A stretch of 47,432 nt of DNA from Acidobacteria bacterium RIFCSPLOWO2_12_FULL_68_19 (GTDB lineage: Bacteria; Acidobacteriota; Vicinamibacteria; Vicinamibacterales; UBA2999), in NCBI GenBank assembly GCA_001767525.1, contig MELF01000019.1, forward strand, positions 16,160 through 63,591, in the 5' to 3' direction. The notes beneath the pieces were generated by a model. It was given only the letters and a program-made list of their open reading frames with translations. It made no database searches and had not been told where the DNA came from. This document shows positions 10,231 to 18,482 of the stretch, piece by piece. The first letter of the stretch is position 1. Each line of letters begins with the position of its first letter. The position numbers and the translations under genes are program-made.

Positions 10231-11724
10231 CTATTTGCACCCCACCGTCCTCACCGAATCGGAGCCGGCGATAGGCTGCCCGTCGAACGTCTCGCCCGTC
10301 AGCGACGCCGTTTCGTCCCCGCACGCGATGCCGGTGTCGACCGTTCTGAAGTGCAGCACCAGATCGAGATCGCCATCGCGATCGACGTCCTCCAGATGGC
10401 CCGTTGTATGCGCGATCGTCGCACCGCCCGGCCCGAACCGCACCGATGAGGGGGCGACGGTTGCCGCGTCGAAATCCGCCGTCGTCAGAATGGCCGCGGG
10501 GATCACGCCGCGGCTGCGCGGGTTGATGCTGTTCGGGACGCCGCCCGGCTTGATGTCGATGGTCACCTGCACGGCGTCGCCGCCGCCACCGCCGCCAAAC
10601 AGCCACAGCGTTGCGTGATACGACACGTCTGAGAGGCTGCTCCACCCTACCGCCCGGCCGCCCTCGATGTCCCCGGCGGAGCTGGAGCCACCGCTGAGGG
10701 CGCCGAGGTCGACCATCCCCCCCGCCGCCGTCCACGAGAACGCATGGTCGTACCCACCCGCAGTATTTGCGGCGCCAACCACCTGGCCGTCGTTGTTCAC
10801 GGCGTAGGCATTGCTGTAGGTGCCGCCGAGCGTCCCAAGGTCGAGCATCCCTGCGGCCGCCGTCCAGGAAAACGCGTGAGGGCTATCCCCACCCGCGTTG
10901 GTCGAACCAACGACTTGGCCGCTGTCATTCACGGCGACGGCGTCGCTGTACGTGCCGCCGAGCGTGCCGAGGTCGATCATCCCCCCGACCGCCGTCCAGG
11001 AAAACGCATGAAGGTAATACCCACCGGTGTCGGCCCAACCAACGACCTGGCCGCTGTCGTTCACAGCCATGGCGCAGCCGATGGAGCCCCCAAGCGTGCC
11101 TAGGTCGACTATCCCGCCCCCGGCCATCCACAAGACTGGATGGTCATCGCCGCTTGCGGTACTAGCGCAACCGACCACCTGGCCACTGTCGTTGACCGCC
11201 ATGGCTTGGCTGTGCGCGCCCCCGAGCGTGCCGAGGTCAATCATCCCCCCTGCCGAGGTCCACGAAAACGCACGGCTGCCGTAGCTCGGTGTACCGGCGA
11301 TGCCGACCACCTGGCCGCTGGCATTGACCGCGAGCGCAAAGCTCCACGCGCCGCCGAGCGTGCCAAGGTCAACCATCCCGCCCGCTGCCGTCCACGAAAA
11401 CGCATGGAAGTAACCGTTCGCAACCTGAGCCTCGCCAACGACCTGCCCACTGGCGTTGACGGCGTAGGCATAGCTGTAGGGGCCGCCAAGGGTGCCGAGG
11501 TCGACCATCCCGCCCGCCGTCGTCCACGAAAACGCGTGCGGGGTATCACTCACGGTATCGGCAAAGCCAACGACCTGGCCGCTGGCGTTGACGGCCACGG
11601 CTTGGCTGTTCGTGCCCCCGAGCGTGCCAAGATCGATGGGTTGTGCACCAGCAGCGCCTGTGTGTGCGGCGAAGCTGGCAATGAAGACCGTCACCAGGAC
11701 GCTGCTCTGTGATGGGCCGTGCAT
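10231..11724 (-). CDS. Exported HAF-repeat protein
   Basis: A 497-aa secreted protein. After a signal peptide (about 1-27, ending AAGAQP) come eight ~45-residue HAF repeats, each with DLGTLGG (DLGALSG in the last), an A-V-N-x-x-GQVVG strand and an HAFSW strand; the fold is probably a beta-propeller. A C-terminal module (about the last 110 residues) has SINPRSRGVIP, an acidic EDVDRDGDLDLVLHF calcium-binding-like loop and the CGDETASLTGETF tail. That tail is shared by many exported proteins of Acidobacteriota and similar phyla and may be a surface-sorting or anchoring module. I chose the ATG at 11724 over 11829 because it follows a strong AGGAGGTGAG SD and begins a signal peptide. Function unknown. 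Confidence 0.85.
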   Translation of the reverse strand: MHGPSQSSVLVTVFIASFAAHTGAAGAQPIDLGTLGGTNSQAVAVNASGQVVGFADTVSDTPHAFSWTTAGGMVDLGTLGGPYSYAYAVNASGQVVGEAQVANGYFHAFSWTAAGGMVDLGTLGGAWSFALAVNASGQVVGIAGTPSYGSRAFSWTSAGGMIDLGTLGGAHSQAMAVNDSGQVVGCASTASGDDHPVLWMAGGGIVDLGTLGGSIGCAMAVNDSGQVVGWADTGGYYLHAFSWTAVGGMIDLGTLGGTYSDAVAVNDSGQVVGSTNAGGDSPHAFSWTAAAGMLDLGTLGGTYSNAYAVNNDGQVVGAANTAGGYDHAFSWTAAGGMVDLGALSGGSSSAGDIEGGRAVGWSSLSDVSYHATLWLFGGGGGGDAVQVTIDIKPGGVPNSINPRSRGVIPAAILTTADFDAATVAPSSVRFGPGGATIAHTTGHLEDVDRDGDLDLVLHFRTVDTGIACGDETASLTGETFDGQPIAGSDSVRTVGCK

Positions 11725-11829
11725 ACTCTCACCTCCTGCGGCGTTTCGCCAGGGACCGGCCTGGACTCCGGCGAACGGCATCCCTGAAATCGGAACGGTC
11801 CCCCCCGCACCCGACATGCCGGCCAGCAT

Positions 11830-12321
11830 GCAGCGTGAAGCAACTCGCGCGGAGTAGACGATAAGGGCGTCGCGGAAGTTCTGAAGTGACGGCGATCTCT
11901 TGGTTATTTCTGACAGGCAGCGCGCCGTTCGTTTTGGTCGATAACACCGTGAAAGAATACGCGCGTTGCGGCGCCTTCATCCCTTCCAGTTTGCTGTCAG
12001 TGCTTCTGATTTCACACCCGTGACCTGCCAGAGACTCGCTGACTGAATGCTGGCACGGTGCTAGTCTTTCCGGACATCTCCGACAGGTCACGAGCACCAC
12101 GATGACGCCTCCCGTGGGAGGCCGCCCCGAATGCGTCTCCCTGAACCTGACCAACGCCCGCCTCCGGCGCGGCGCGCGAGAACCGCACGAAGACCGCCGG
12201 AGGAGATCCTATGGAATCGACGCTCGGTGCGACTCCACCCTGCTATATCCGACATTTCGTCGTCGAAGTCCTAACGGAGTGGTAATCTTTCGGTCATCTC
12301 CGACAACTAGCGAACGGCAAC
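11830..12321. other. Intergenic region with duplicated regulator 5' end
   Basis: About 490 bp without an intact gene. The left part is upstream of the HAF gene. The right part holds two similar blocks: 12064-12180, a decayed copy, and 12285-12401, the true promoter and start of the next gene. Both share a TAGTCT/TAATCT hexamer followed by CATCTCCGACA. Confidence 0.6.
12102..12180 (+). pseudogene. Decayed 5' copy of the downstream winged-helix regulator
   Basis: Starting at ATG 12102, the translation MTPPVGGRPECVSLNLTN, then ARLRRGARE, parallels the N terminus of the downstream regulator (MKPPVRGRREQVSLDVGN, then ACLRRGARN). The match stops after about 26 codons, before the DNA-recognition helix. 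The upstream ~38 bp also match those of the intact gene. This is a truncated tandem duplicate with a displaced promoter and start. Confidence 0.7.
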
Positions 12322-15273
12322 ATGAAGCCTCCCGTGCGGGGCCGGCGCGAACAGGTTTCCCTCGACGTGGGCAACGCCTGCCTGCGGCGCGGGGCGCGAA
12401 ATATTCCTCTGAGGCCCAAGGACTTCACCATCCTGCAGTTCCTCATCGCGCACCAGGGACAACTCGTCACCAAGGACGCCCTTCTCGCCGCCGCGTGGCC
12501 TAACGTTTTCGTAAGCGACGCGGTGCTCAAGGTCGCCATCAATCGCCTGCGGGTGGCGCTGGGCGACGACGCCCGTGTGCCGCGCTTCATCGAGACACGG
12601 CACCGGCGCGGCTATCGCCTCACGGGGACGATTTCTGTCGTCGGTGTCCCGCGGCCGCATGCGAGGAAGCCGGCGCAGGCGGAGCCGCCACCCGAGGCCG
12701 GGCCGATCGTCGGCCGCGAGGCGGAGATCGCTCAGCTCGACGAGTGGTTCACCCACGCGGCCGGCGGTAGGCGCCACGTCGCGTTCGTGCGCGGTGAAGC
12801 GGGTCTTGGAAAGACGGCGCTCGTCGATCTTCTTCTCTCGCGGCCGACGACGCAGCGCGTGAAGGTGGGACGCGGCCAGTGCGTGGAGCAGCACGGACCG
12901 GGAGAAGCCTATCTGCCACTCTTCGACGCGCTCGGCCGCCTCTGCCGCGGGCGCGGCGGCCTGGCGGTCAGAACGCTGCTCGCGCGGCACGCGCCGAGCT
13001 GGCTGGCACAGATGCCTGGCGTGGTGGACGGGCACGACGTGGCGAACCTCACACCTCGGCCAGGCGTCGTTACGCGCGATCGCATGCTGCGAGAGATCGC
13101 CGACGCGGTGGACGCGCTCGCGAGCCACGCGCCGCTCGTCCTCGTCGTGGAGGATCTGCAGTGGAGCGACCCCTCCACGCTGGATGCGCTCGCGATGCTC
13201 GCGCGACGACAGGAGCGCGCCCGTCTGTTCATCCTGGGCACGTATCGCCCCGAAGAGACGCTGCCCGCCGGACATCCGCTGCCGACCCTCATCAGGGAGC
13301 TGCGCCTGCATCGCCTCTGCACCGAGCTGTCGCTGCCGCTGCTCCCCGAAGCCGCCGTCGAGCAATACCTGCACGCGCGCTGTCCGGGCGCGCCGCCGCC
13401 GGCAGAACTGGGCCCGGCGCTGCACCACCGCACCGACGGTCATCCGCTCTTTCTCGTCGCGATGACCGATCACCTGATGGCCGGCGGCTGGCTGGTGCAC
13501 GCGGGCGGCCGGTGGAACATCCGCGGGGGACTCGACGTCGTGGAGCGCGAGGTGCCGGCGGGCATCCGGCAGATGATCGAGGCGCGTCTCGACCGCTTGC
13601 CGCCCGAAGAGCGGCGGTTGGTCGAAGCGGCGAGCGTGGCCGGCATGGACTGGTCGGCGGCGAGCGTGGCGGCCGCGCTCGACGAGCCGCTCGAGGCCAT
13701 CGACGACCGCTGCGCGCTGCTGGCTCGACGCCGTCGGCTGCTGCGGGAACAGGGCGAGACCATCTGGCCCGACGGCACCGCGGCAGGCCAGTACGGGTTC
13801 GTTCACGCCTTGTACCGCGAGGTCATCTACGCGCAGATGCCGGTGGCGCGCCGGCGCGAGGCCCACCGGCGCGTGGCACTGCGGGAGGAATCCGGATACG
13901 GACCGGAGGCAATCAAGCTGGCCGCGCGGCTGGCGATGCACTTCGAGCAGGCGCACGACGAAGTAGCGGCGGTGCGCTACCGCCTGCACGCCGCGCGCAA
14001 CGCGCTGGTGGTGGGCGGCTTCCAGGAGGTGATCGGGCACGCCACGACGGGGCTTGCGCTGCTCCCGCGTGTGCTGGACGGACTCGAGCGCAACGAGCAG
14101 GAGCTGGGGCTGCAGCTCCTGCTCGGCATGGCCGCGGCCACCACGCAGGGCTTCGCTGCGGCGGAGGCGGAGCGTGCCTACGGGCGCGCCTGGGAGCTGA
14201 GCCGCGACGCCGGCCGGACGCCGGCGGCGGCGCTCGTCGGGCTCTACGCGTACCACCTGATGCGCGGGCGAATCCCGATGGCCCGGCAGCTCGCGGAGCA
14301 GATGCTCGACGGCGCATCGCGAGACGACGACGCCGCGCCCATCCTGTGGGGACGGATGGCGCTCGGCATTACACAGATGCACCAGGGCGAGGCGTCTGCC
14401 GCGCGCGCCTCGTTCGAGGACGCGCTCGCGCTCCACGACTCACGCCAGCGCGCCGCGTACGCCGCCATTCACCCACTGGATCTGTCCATGGTGTGCCTCG
14501 TGCACGTGTCGTGGTGCCTGTGGGTGCTGGGGTACCCTATACAGGCCGCGAAATGCAGTCGCGCCGCCATCGGTGCCGCGGCCAAGACGGCACAGCCGGC
14601 CGATCGCGCGTGCGCGACGGCCTTTGCGTCCTTCCTGTACGCGTTCCTCCGCGAAGGCCGGCGTGCCCGCGACGCGGCTGCCGCCGCGGTCCGCCTCAGC
14701 GCCGAGCACGGCCTCCACCAGTGGTGGGCGCCGAGCCTCATCACGCACGGCTGGGGGCGCGCGGCGCTCGGCGACGTGGCGGGAGGCCTCGGCGAAATGC
14801 GCCAGGGGATCGATGCCTGGCGGCGCGCCGGGGCCGAGTACGCCCTGCCCATCTACCTGGCGATGCTGGCCGATGTGTTGGGGCGAGACCGGCAGATCGA
14901 GGAAGCGTGCACCGTGCTGACCGAGGCGCTGCAGATCGCGCAGACGAGCGGCGATCGATTCTGGGAGCCTGAGATCCACCGGATTCGCGGAAACATGCTG
15001 CTCACCCTCGGGCCGCGCCAGCCACACGCGATACCGGACGCACGCGACCAGGGCACCGAGGCGCTCGAGCGCGCGCTCGCCCTCGCCCGTGTTCAGCAGA
15101 CGCGGGGACTCGAGCTGCGCGCCGCAGTGAGCTTGTACCGAGCCGCGAAGCACGGCGGGAAAGAAGAAGAGGCGCGGAGCCAGCTCGCGGAGGTCTATGA
15201 CTGGTTCCGCGAAGGATTCGAGACGCGCGACCTCCGCGAGGCGCGGGCGTTGCTCGCCGCCGGCAGCGGTTGA
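12322..15273 (+). CDS. Winged-helix / AAA / TPR transcriptional regulator
   Basis: A 983-aa STAND-like regulator. The N-terminal OmpR/CadC-type winged helix (about 10-103) has LRPKDFTILQFLIAHQG, AVLKVAINRLRVALGD and the wing ETRHRRGYRL. An AAA_16-type NTPase follows, with Walker A GEAGLGKT (158-165) and Walker B LVVEDLQWSD (274-283). The C-terminal half (about 520-980) is alpha-helical, TPR-like and Ala/Leu-rich. Such proteins integrate a ligand or partner signal through the ATPase-TPR part and bind DNA through the winged helix. There is no transmembrane segment, so it is cytosolic. The target is unknown; it precedes, but is probably not cotranscribed with, the flavoprotein pair. Confidence 0.88.
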   Translation: MKPPVRGRREQVSLDVGNACLRRGARNIPLRPKDFTILQFLIAHQGQLVTKDALLAAAWPNVFVSDAVLKVAINRLRVALGDDARVPRFIETRHRRGYRLTGTISVVGVPRPHARKPAQAEPPPEAGPIVGREAEIAQLDEWFTHAAGGRRHVAFVRGEAGLGKTALVDLLLSRPTTQRVKVGRGQCVEQHGPGEAYLPLFDALGRLCRGRGGLAVRTLLARHAPSWLAQMPGVVDGHDVANLTPRPGVVTRDRMLREIADAVDALASHAPLVLVVEDLQWSDPSTLDALAMLARRQERARLFILGTYRPEETLPAGHPLPTLIRELRLHRLCTELSLPLLPEAAVEQYLHARCPGAPPPAELGPALHHRTDGHPLFLVAMTDHLMAGGWLVHAGGRWNIRGGLDVVEREVPAGIRQMIEARLDRLPPEERRLVEAASVAGMDWSAASVAAALDEPLEAIDDRCALLARRRRLLREQGETIWPDGTAAGQYGFVHALYREVIYAQMPVARRREAHRRVALREESGYGPEAIKLAARLAMHFEQAHDEVAAVRYRLHAARNALVVGGFQEVIGHATTGLALLPRVLDGLERNEQELGLQLLLGMAAATTQGFAAAEAERAYGRAWELSRDAGRTPAAALVGLYAYHLMRGRIPMARQLAEQMLDGASRDDDAAPILWGRMALGITQMHQGEASAARASFEDALALHDSRQRAAYAAIHPLDLSMVCLVHVSWCLWVLGYPIQAAKCSRAAIGAAAKTAQPADRACATAFASFLYAFLREGRRARDAAAAAVRLSAEHGLHQWWAPSLITHGWGRAALGDVAGGLGEMRQGIDAWRRAGAEYALPIYLAMLADVLGRDRQIEEACTVLTEALQIAQTSGDRFWEPEIHRIRGNMLLTLGPRQPHAIPDARDQGTEALERALALARVQQTRGLELRAAVSLYRAAKHGGKEEEARSQLAEVYDWFREGFETRDLREARALLAAGSG

Positions 15274-15317
15274 CCTCGCGCCGATACGCGTCAGTCGAAT
15301 CGCACCGCCGCAGTAGA

Positions 15318-16901
15318 ATGGCCGCCGTGTACGACGCGATCGTCATCGGCGGCGGCCACAACGGCCTCACCGCCGCCGCCTACCTCGCGCGGGCCGGCCG
15401 CACCGTGCTCGTGCTCGAGCGGCGCCACGTGCTCGGCGGCGCCGCCGTGACCGAGGAAGTCTTCAAGGGGTTCCACTTCTCCGTCTGCTCCTACGTCGTC
15501 TCGCTGCTCCGGCCGGAGATCATCCGCGAGCTCGACCTGCCGCGGCACGGCCTCGAGATCCTGCCGCTCGACGGCACGTTCACGCCGATGCCCGACGGCA
15601 ATTACCTGTGGCGCGTCAACGACCACGCCCGGACGCGCCGGGAGATCGCGCGCCACTCGCCGGTCGACGCCGAGGCGTACGAGGACTACGGCCGCGCCAT
15701 GGTCGACATGGGACGGTTCGTCAAGCCGATCCTGACCATGCTGCCGCCCGATCCCGCCTCGCTGCGCATCGACGAGCTGCGAAAGCTCCTCTTCCTCGCC
15801 CGGCGATTCCGCCGGCTCTCGGCCGAGGACCAGTACACCCAGGTCCAGCTCCTGACGATGAGCGCGGTCGACTTCCTCGATCGGTGGTTCGAGACCGACG
15901 TACTGAAGGCGACGATGGCCGCCTCGGGCATCATCGGGACGTTCCTCGGCGTGCGCTCGCCGGGAACGGCCTACGTGCTGCTCCACCACTACATGGGCGA
16001 AATCGACGGCGCGTTCCGCTCGTGGGGGCTGCCGCGCGGCGGGACCGGCGCCATCTCCAACGCGATCGCGCAGGCCGCCCGCGAGGCGGGCGTCGAGATC
16101 CGGACCGAGGCGGCCGTGTCGGGCATCCTCGTGCGCGACCACGCCGCGCGCGGCGTCGTGCTCGAGAACGGCGACGAGATTCACGCCTCCCTCGTCGTCT
16201 CGAGCGTGGATCCGAGGCTGACGTTCCTGAAGTTCGTCGACACGGGCATGCTCCCCCGGGACTTCGCCGACGACGTCCGCCGGTACAAGTTCCGCGGGTC
16301 GTCGGGGAAGGTCAACCTGGCGCTCGACGCGCTCCCCGATTTCACGTGCCTGCCGGGCCCGGGTCCGCACCTTCGCGGCGCCATCTCCATTTCGCCGAGC
16401 GTCGACTACATGGAGCGCGCCTACGACGCCGCCAAGTACGGCCGCTTCTCCCGCCGGCCCTACATCGACGTCGTCATTCCGTCGCTCACCGACCCGAGCG
16501 TCGCGCCGCCGGGCAGGCACGTCATGTCGTGCTTCGTCCAGTACGCGCCCTATCACCTGACCGAAGGCACGTGGGACGAGAAGCGCGACGAGTTCGGCGA
16601 CGCGGTCGTCGACACGCTGGCCGAGCACGCGCCGAACCTGCGCCGCATCATCCTGCACCGGCAGGTGGTCACGCCGCTCGACCTCGAACGCGAGTGGGGG
16701 CTCTCGGAAGGCAACATCTTCCAGGGTGAGCTGACGCTCGAACAACTGTTCTTCCTCCGGCCGGCGCCGGGCTGGGCCCAGTACGCCACGCCCATCCGGC
16801 AGCTCTACATGTGCGGCTCGGCGACGCACCCGGGCGGCGGGGTGATGGGAGCCCCCGGGCGAAATGCGGCGATGAGAATCCTGCAGGACACCCGGTCGTG
16901 A
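15318..16901 (+). CDS. Phytoene-dehydrogenase-like FAD oxidoreductase (copy 1)
   Basis: A ~527-aa flavoprotein of the COG1233 / PYROXD2-like group. The N-terminal Rossmann motif is VIGGGHNGLTAAAYLARAG, followed by LERRHVLGGAAVTEE. The C-terminal FAD-contact block is MCGSATHPGGGVMGAPGRNAA. It is homologous over its whole length to the next gene (shared SSVDP-x-TFL, KVNLAL-ALP, DY-ERA-D-AKYG). No carotenoid synthesis genes are nearby, so a carotene substrate should not be assumed. The start is uncertain: TAGAAT overlaps the ATG at 15318 and would place a leaderless start at the in-frame GTG 15327 (VYDAIVIGGG), which fits the Rossmann N terminus well. The stop overlaps the next GTG. Confidence 0.87.
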   Translation: MAAVYDAIVIGGGHNGLTAAAYLARAGRTVLVLERRHVLGGAAVTEEVFKGFHFSVCSYVVSLLRPEIIRELDLPRHGLEILPLDGTFTPMPDGNYLWRVNDHARTRREIARHSPVDAEAYEDYGRAMVDMGRFVKPILTMLPPDPASLRIDELRKLLFLARRFRRLSAEDQYTQVQLLTMSAVDFLDRWFETDVLKATMAASGIIGTFLGVRSPGTAYVLLHHYMGEIDGAFRSWGLPRGGTGAISNAIAQAAREAGVEIRTEAAVSGILVRDHAARGVVLENGDEIHASLVVSSVDPRLTFLKFVDTGMLPRDFADDVRRYKFRGSSGKVNLALDALPDFTCLPGPGPHLRGAISISPSVDYMERAYDAAKYGRFSRRPYIDVVIPSLTDPSVAPPGRHVMSCFVQYAPYHLTEGTWDEKRDEFGDAVVDTLAEHAPNLRRIILHRQVVTPLDLEREWGLSEGNIFQGELTLEQLFFLRPAPGWAQYATPIRQLYMCGSATHPGGGVMGAPGRNAAMRILQDTRS

Positions 16902-18454
16902 GCACAGTCGTCATCATTGGTGGAGGACACAACGGCCTGACCGCCGCGTTCTATCTGGCGACAGCTGGATTGAACCCGCTCGTGCTCGAACAGAGCGATA
17001 TCGTCGGTGGCGGCGCGATCACGACGGAGATCCATCCCGGCTTCCGCGGTCCGGCCCTCACCCACCGCGCCTCGGTCCGTGCCGACATTGCCGCCGACAT
17101 GCAGTTGACGCGGCACGGCCTCGCGTTCATCGACGGCCCCGTCGAGGCGTTCGCGCCGGCGCTCGACGGTCCACCGGTGGTCGTCTACGCCGACGAGCGG
17201 CGCACCGTCGAGGCGCTCGGTCGGGTGCACGCCGGCGATGCCGGAGCCTTTCCGCTCTATCGCTCGGCGATCGACGCGGTGAGCGGCGCCCTGGCGCCGC
17301 TCGTCGCCTCGCCGGCGCCCGACATCAACCACCTCAACCCGCACGATCTCTGGCATCTGCTGCTGGCCGCCCGCCGGTTCCGCGCGCTCGGGAGAAGGGA
17401 CGCCTACCGGCTGCTGCGGTGGGGGCCGATGCCGGTTGCCGATCTGGTGAGCGAATGGTTCGCCTCCGATGCGCTGCGCGCCCTCGTGGCCGCCCCGGCG
17501 ATTTCCGGCACGATGTTCGGACCGCGATCGGCGGGAAGCGGCCTCGTGCTGCTGCTGCGGGAAGCGGGCGCGCGGCTCGCGGAACGGCCGCGACAGGTGC
17601 GCGGCGGACCGGGCGCGCTGACCGCGGCGATGGCCGCCGCCGCACGCGCCGCCGGCGCCGAAATCCAGACGGGCGTCCGCGTCGAGCGCGTGCTCGTCGC
17701 GGGCGGGCGCGTCGCCGGTGTCGTGGCGGGCGGCCGCGAGATGACGGCAGGCGCCGTCGTCTCGGCCGTCGACCCGAAGACGACGTTCCTGCGGTTGGTC
17801 GAGCCGGAGCACCTGGCTCCCGACTTCCTCGCCAGGATCCGGAACTACCGCGCGGCCGGCGCCATCGCCAAGGTGAACCTGGCGCTCTCGGCGCTGCCGG
17901 CGTTCGCGGCTCCCTCTGAAGTCCTTTCCGGACGCATTCACCTCGGTCCCGGCCTCGACTACCTCGAGCGGGCGTTCGACCACGCCAAGTACGGCGAGCT
18001 GTCGGGGGAGCCGTGGCTCGACGTGGCGATTCCGACGATTCTCGACCCCGGCCTCGCGCCGGAGGGCGCGCACGTGCTGTCGGCGTACGTGCACTATGCG
18101 CCGTACCGGCTGCGCGGAGGCGAGTGGGCCGCGGAGAAACGACCGCTGCTCGACCGGTGCCTGGCGACGCTCGATCGCTTCGCCCCGGGCATCGCCCGCC
18201 TCGTTGTCGCCGCCGACGTCATCACACCGGCGGAGCTCGAAACGCGCCACCTCTTCCACGGCGGCCACATCTTTCACGGCGAGCTCGCGCTCGACCAGCT
18301 TTTCAGCCTGCGGCCGGTGCCGGGAGCCGGCAGGTACCGGAGTCCGCTCGGCGGGTTGTACCTGTGTGGCGCCGGCACCCATCCCGGCGGGTTCATGTCC
18401 GGGGGCAGCGGCCGGATGGCGGCACGCGAGGCCGCCAAAGACCTGGGGGCCTGA
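16898..18454 (+). CDS. Phytoene-dehydrogenase-like FAD oxidoreductase (copy 2)
   Basis: A 518-aa paralogue of the preceding flavoprotein. The Rossmann motif IIGGGHNGLTAAFYLATAG begins four residues after the GTG start, and the C-terminal FAD block is CGAGTHPGGFMSGGSGRMAA. The GTG overlaps the upstream stop in a GTGA tetranucleotide, so the two are translationally coupled and perhaps form a heteromer. Middle regions diverge (for example, IQTGVRVERVLV against IRTEAAVSGILV) while the structural motifs are kept, suggesting old duplication and different substrates. An ATG 87 bp upstream is less likely because it lies inside the first gene and precedes the Rossmann strand. Confidence 0.87.
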   Translation: MSTVVIIGGGHNGLTAAFYLATAGLNPLVLEQSDIVGGGAITTEIHPGFRGPALTHRASVRADIAADMQLTRHGLAFIDGPVEAFAPALDGPPVVVYADERRTVEALGRVHAGDAGAFPLYRSAIDAVSGALAPLVASPAPDINHLNPHDLWHLLLAARRFRALGRRDAYRLLRWGPMPVADLVSEWFASDALRALVAAPAISGTMFGPRSAGSGLVLLLREAGARLAERPRQVRGGPGALTAAMAAAARAAGAEIQTGVRVERVLVAGGRVAGVVAGGREMTAGAVVSAVDPKTTFLRLVEPEHLAPDFLARIRNYRAAGAIAKVNLALSALPAFAAPSEVLSGRIHLGPGLDYLERAFDHAKYGELSGEPWLDVAIPTILDPGLAPEGAHVLSAYVHYAPYRLRGGEWAAEKRPLLDRCLATLDRFAPGIARLVVAADVITPAELETRHLFHGGHIFHGELALDQLFSLRPVPGAGRYRSPLGGLYLCGAGTHPGGFMSGGSGRMAAREAAKDLGA

Positions 18455-18470
18455 CCGCAATGACCCGGCC

Positions 18471-18476
18471 TATACT
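18471..18476 (+). promoter_or_regulatory. -10 hexamer TATACT of the Oar-like receptor gene
   Basis: TATACT ends 6 nt before the GTG at 18483, placing the expected transcription start on the start codon. No good -35 is visible. Confidence 0.45.
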
Positions 18477-18482
18477 CCTGAG

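Noticed and set aside
10400-11700. Tandem DNA repeat in the HAF gene as an independent repeat element
   Set aside because: The repetition follows the protein's ~45-residue HAF units and is explained by the coding sequence.
15318-18454. Carotenoid biosynthesis cluster
   Set aside because: No phytoene synthase or cyclase is present; the flavoproteins fit the broader PYROXD2-like group.
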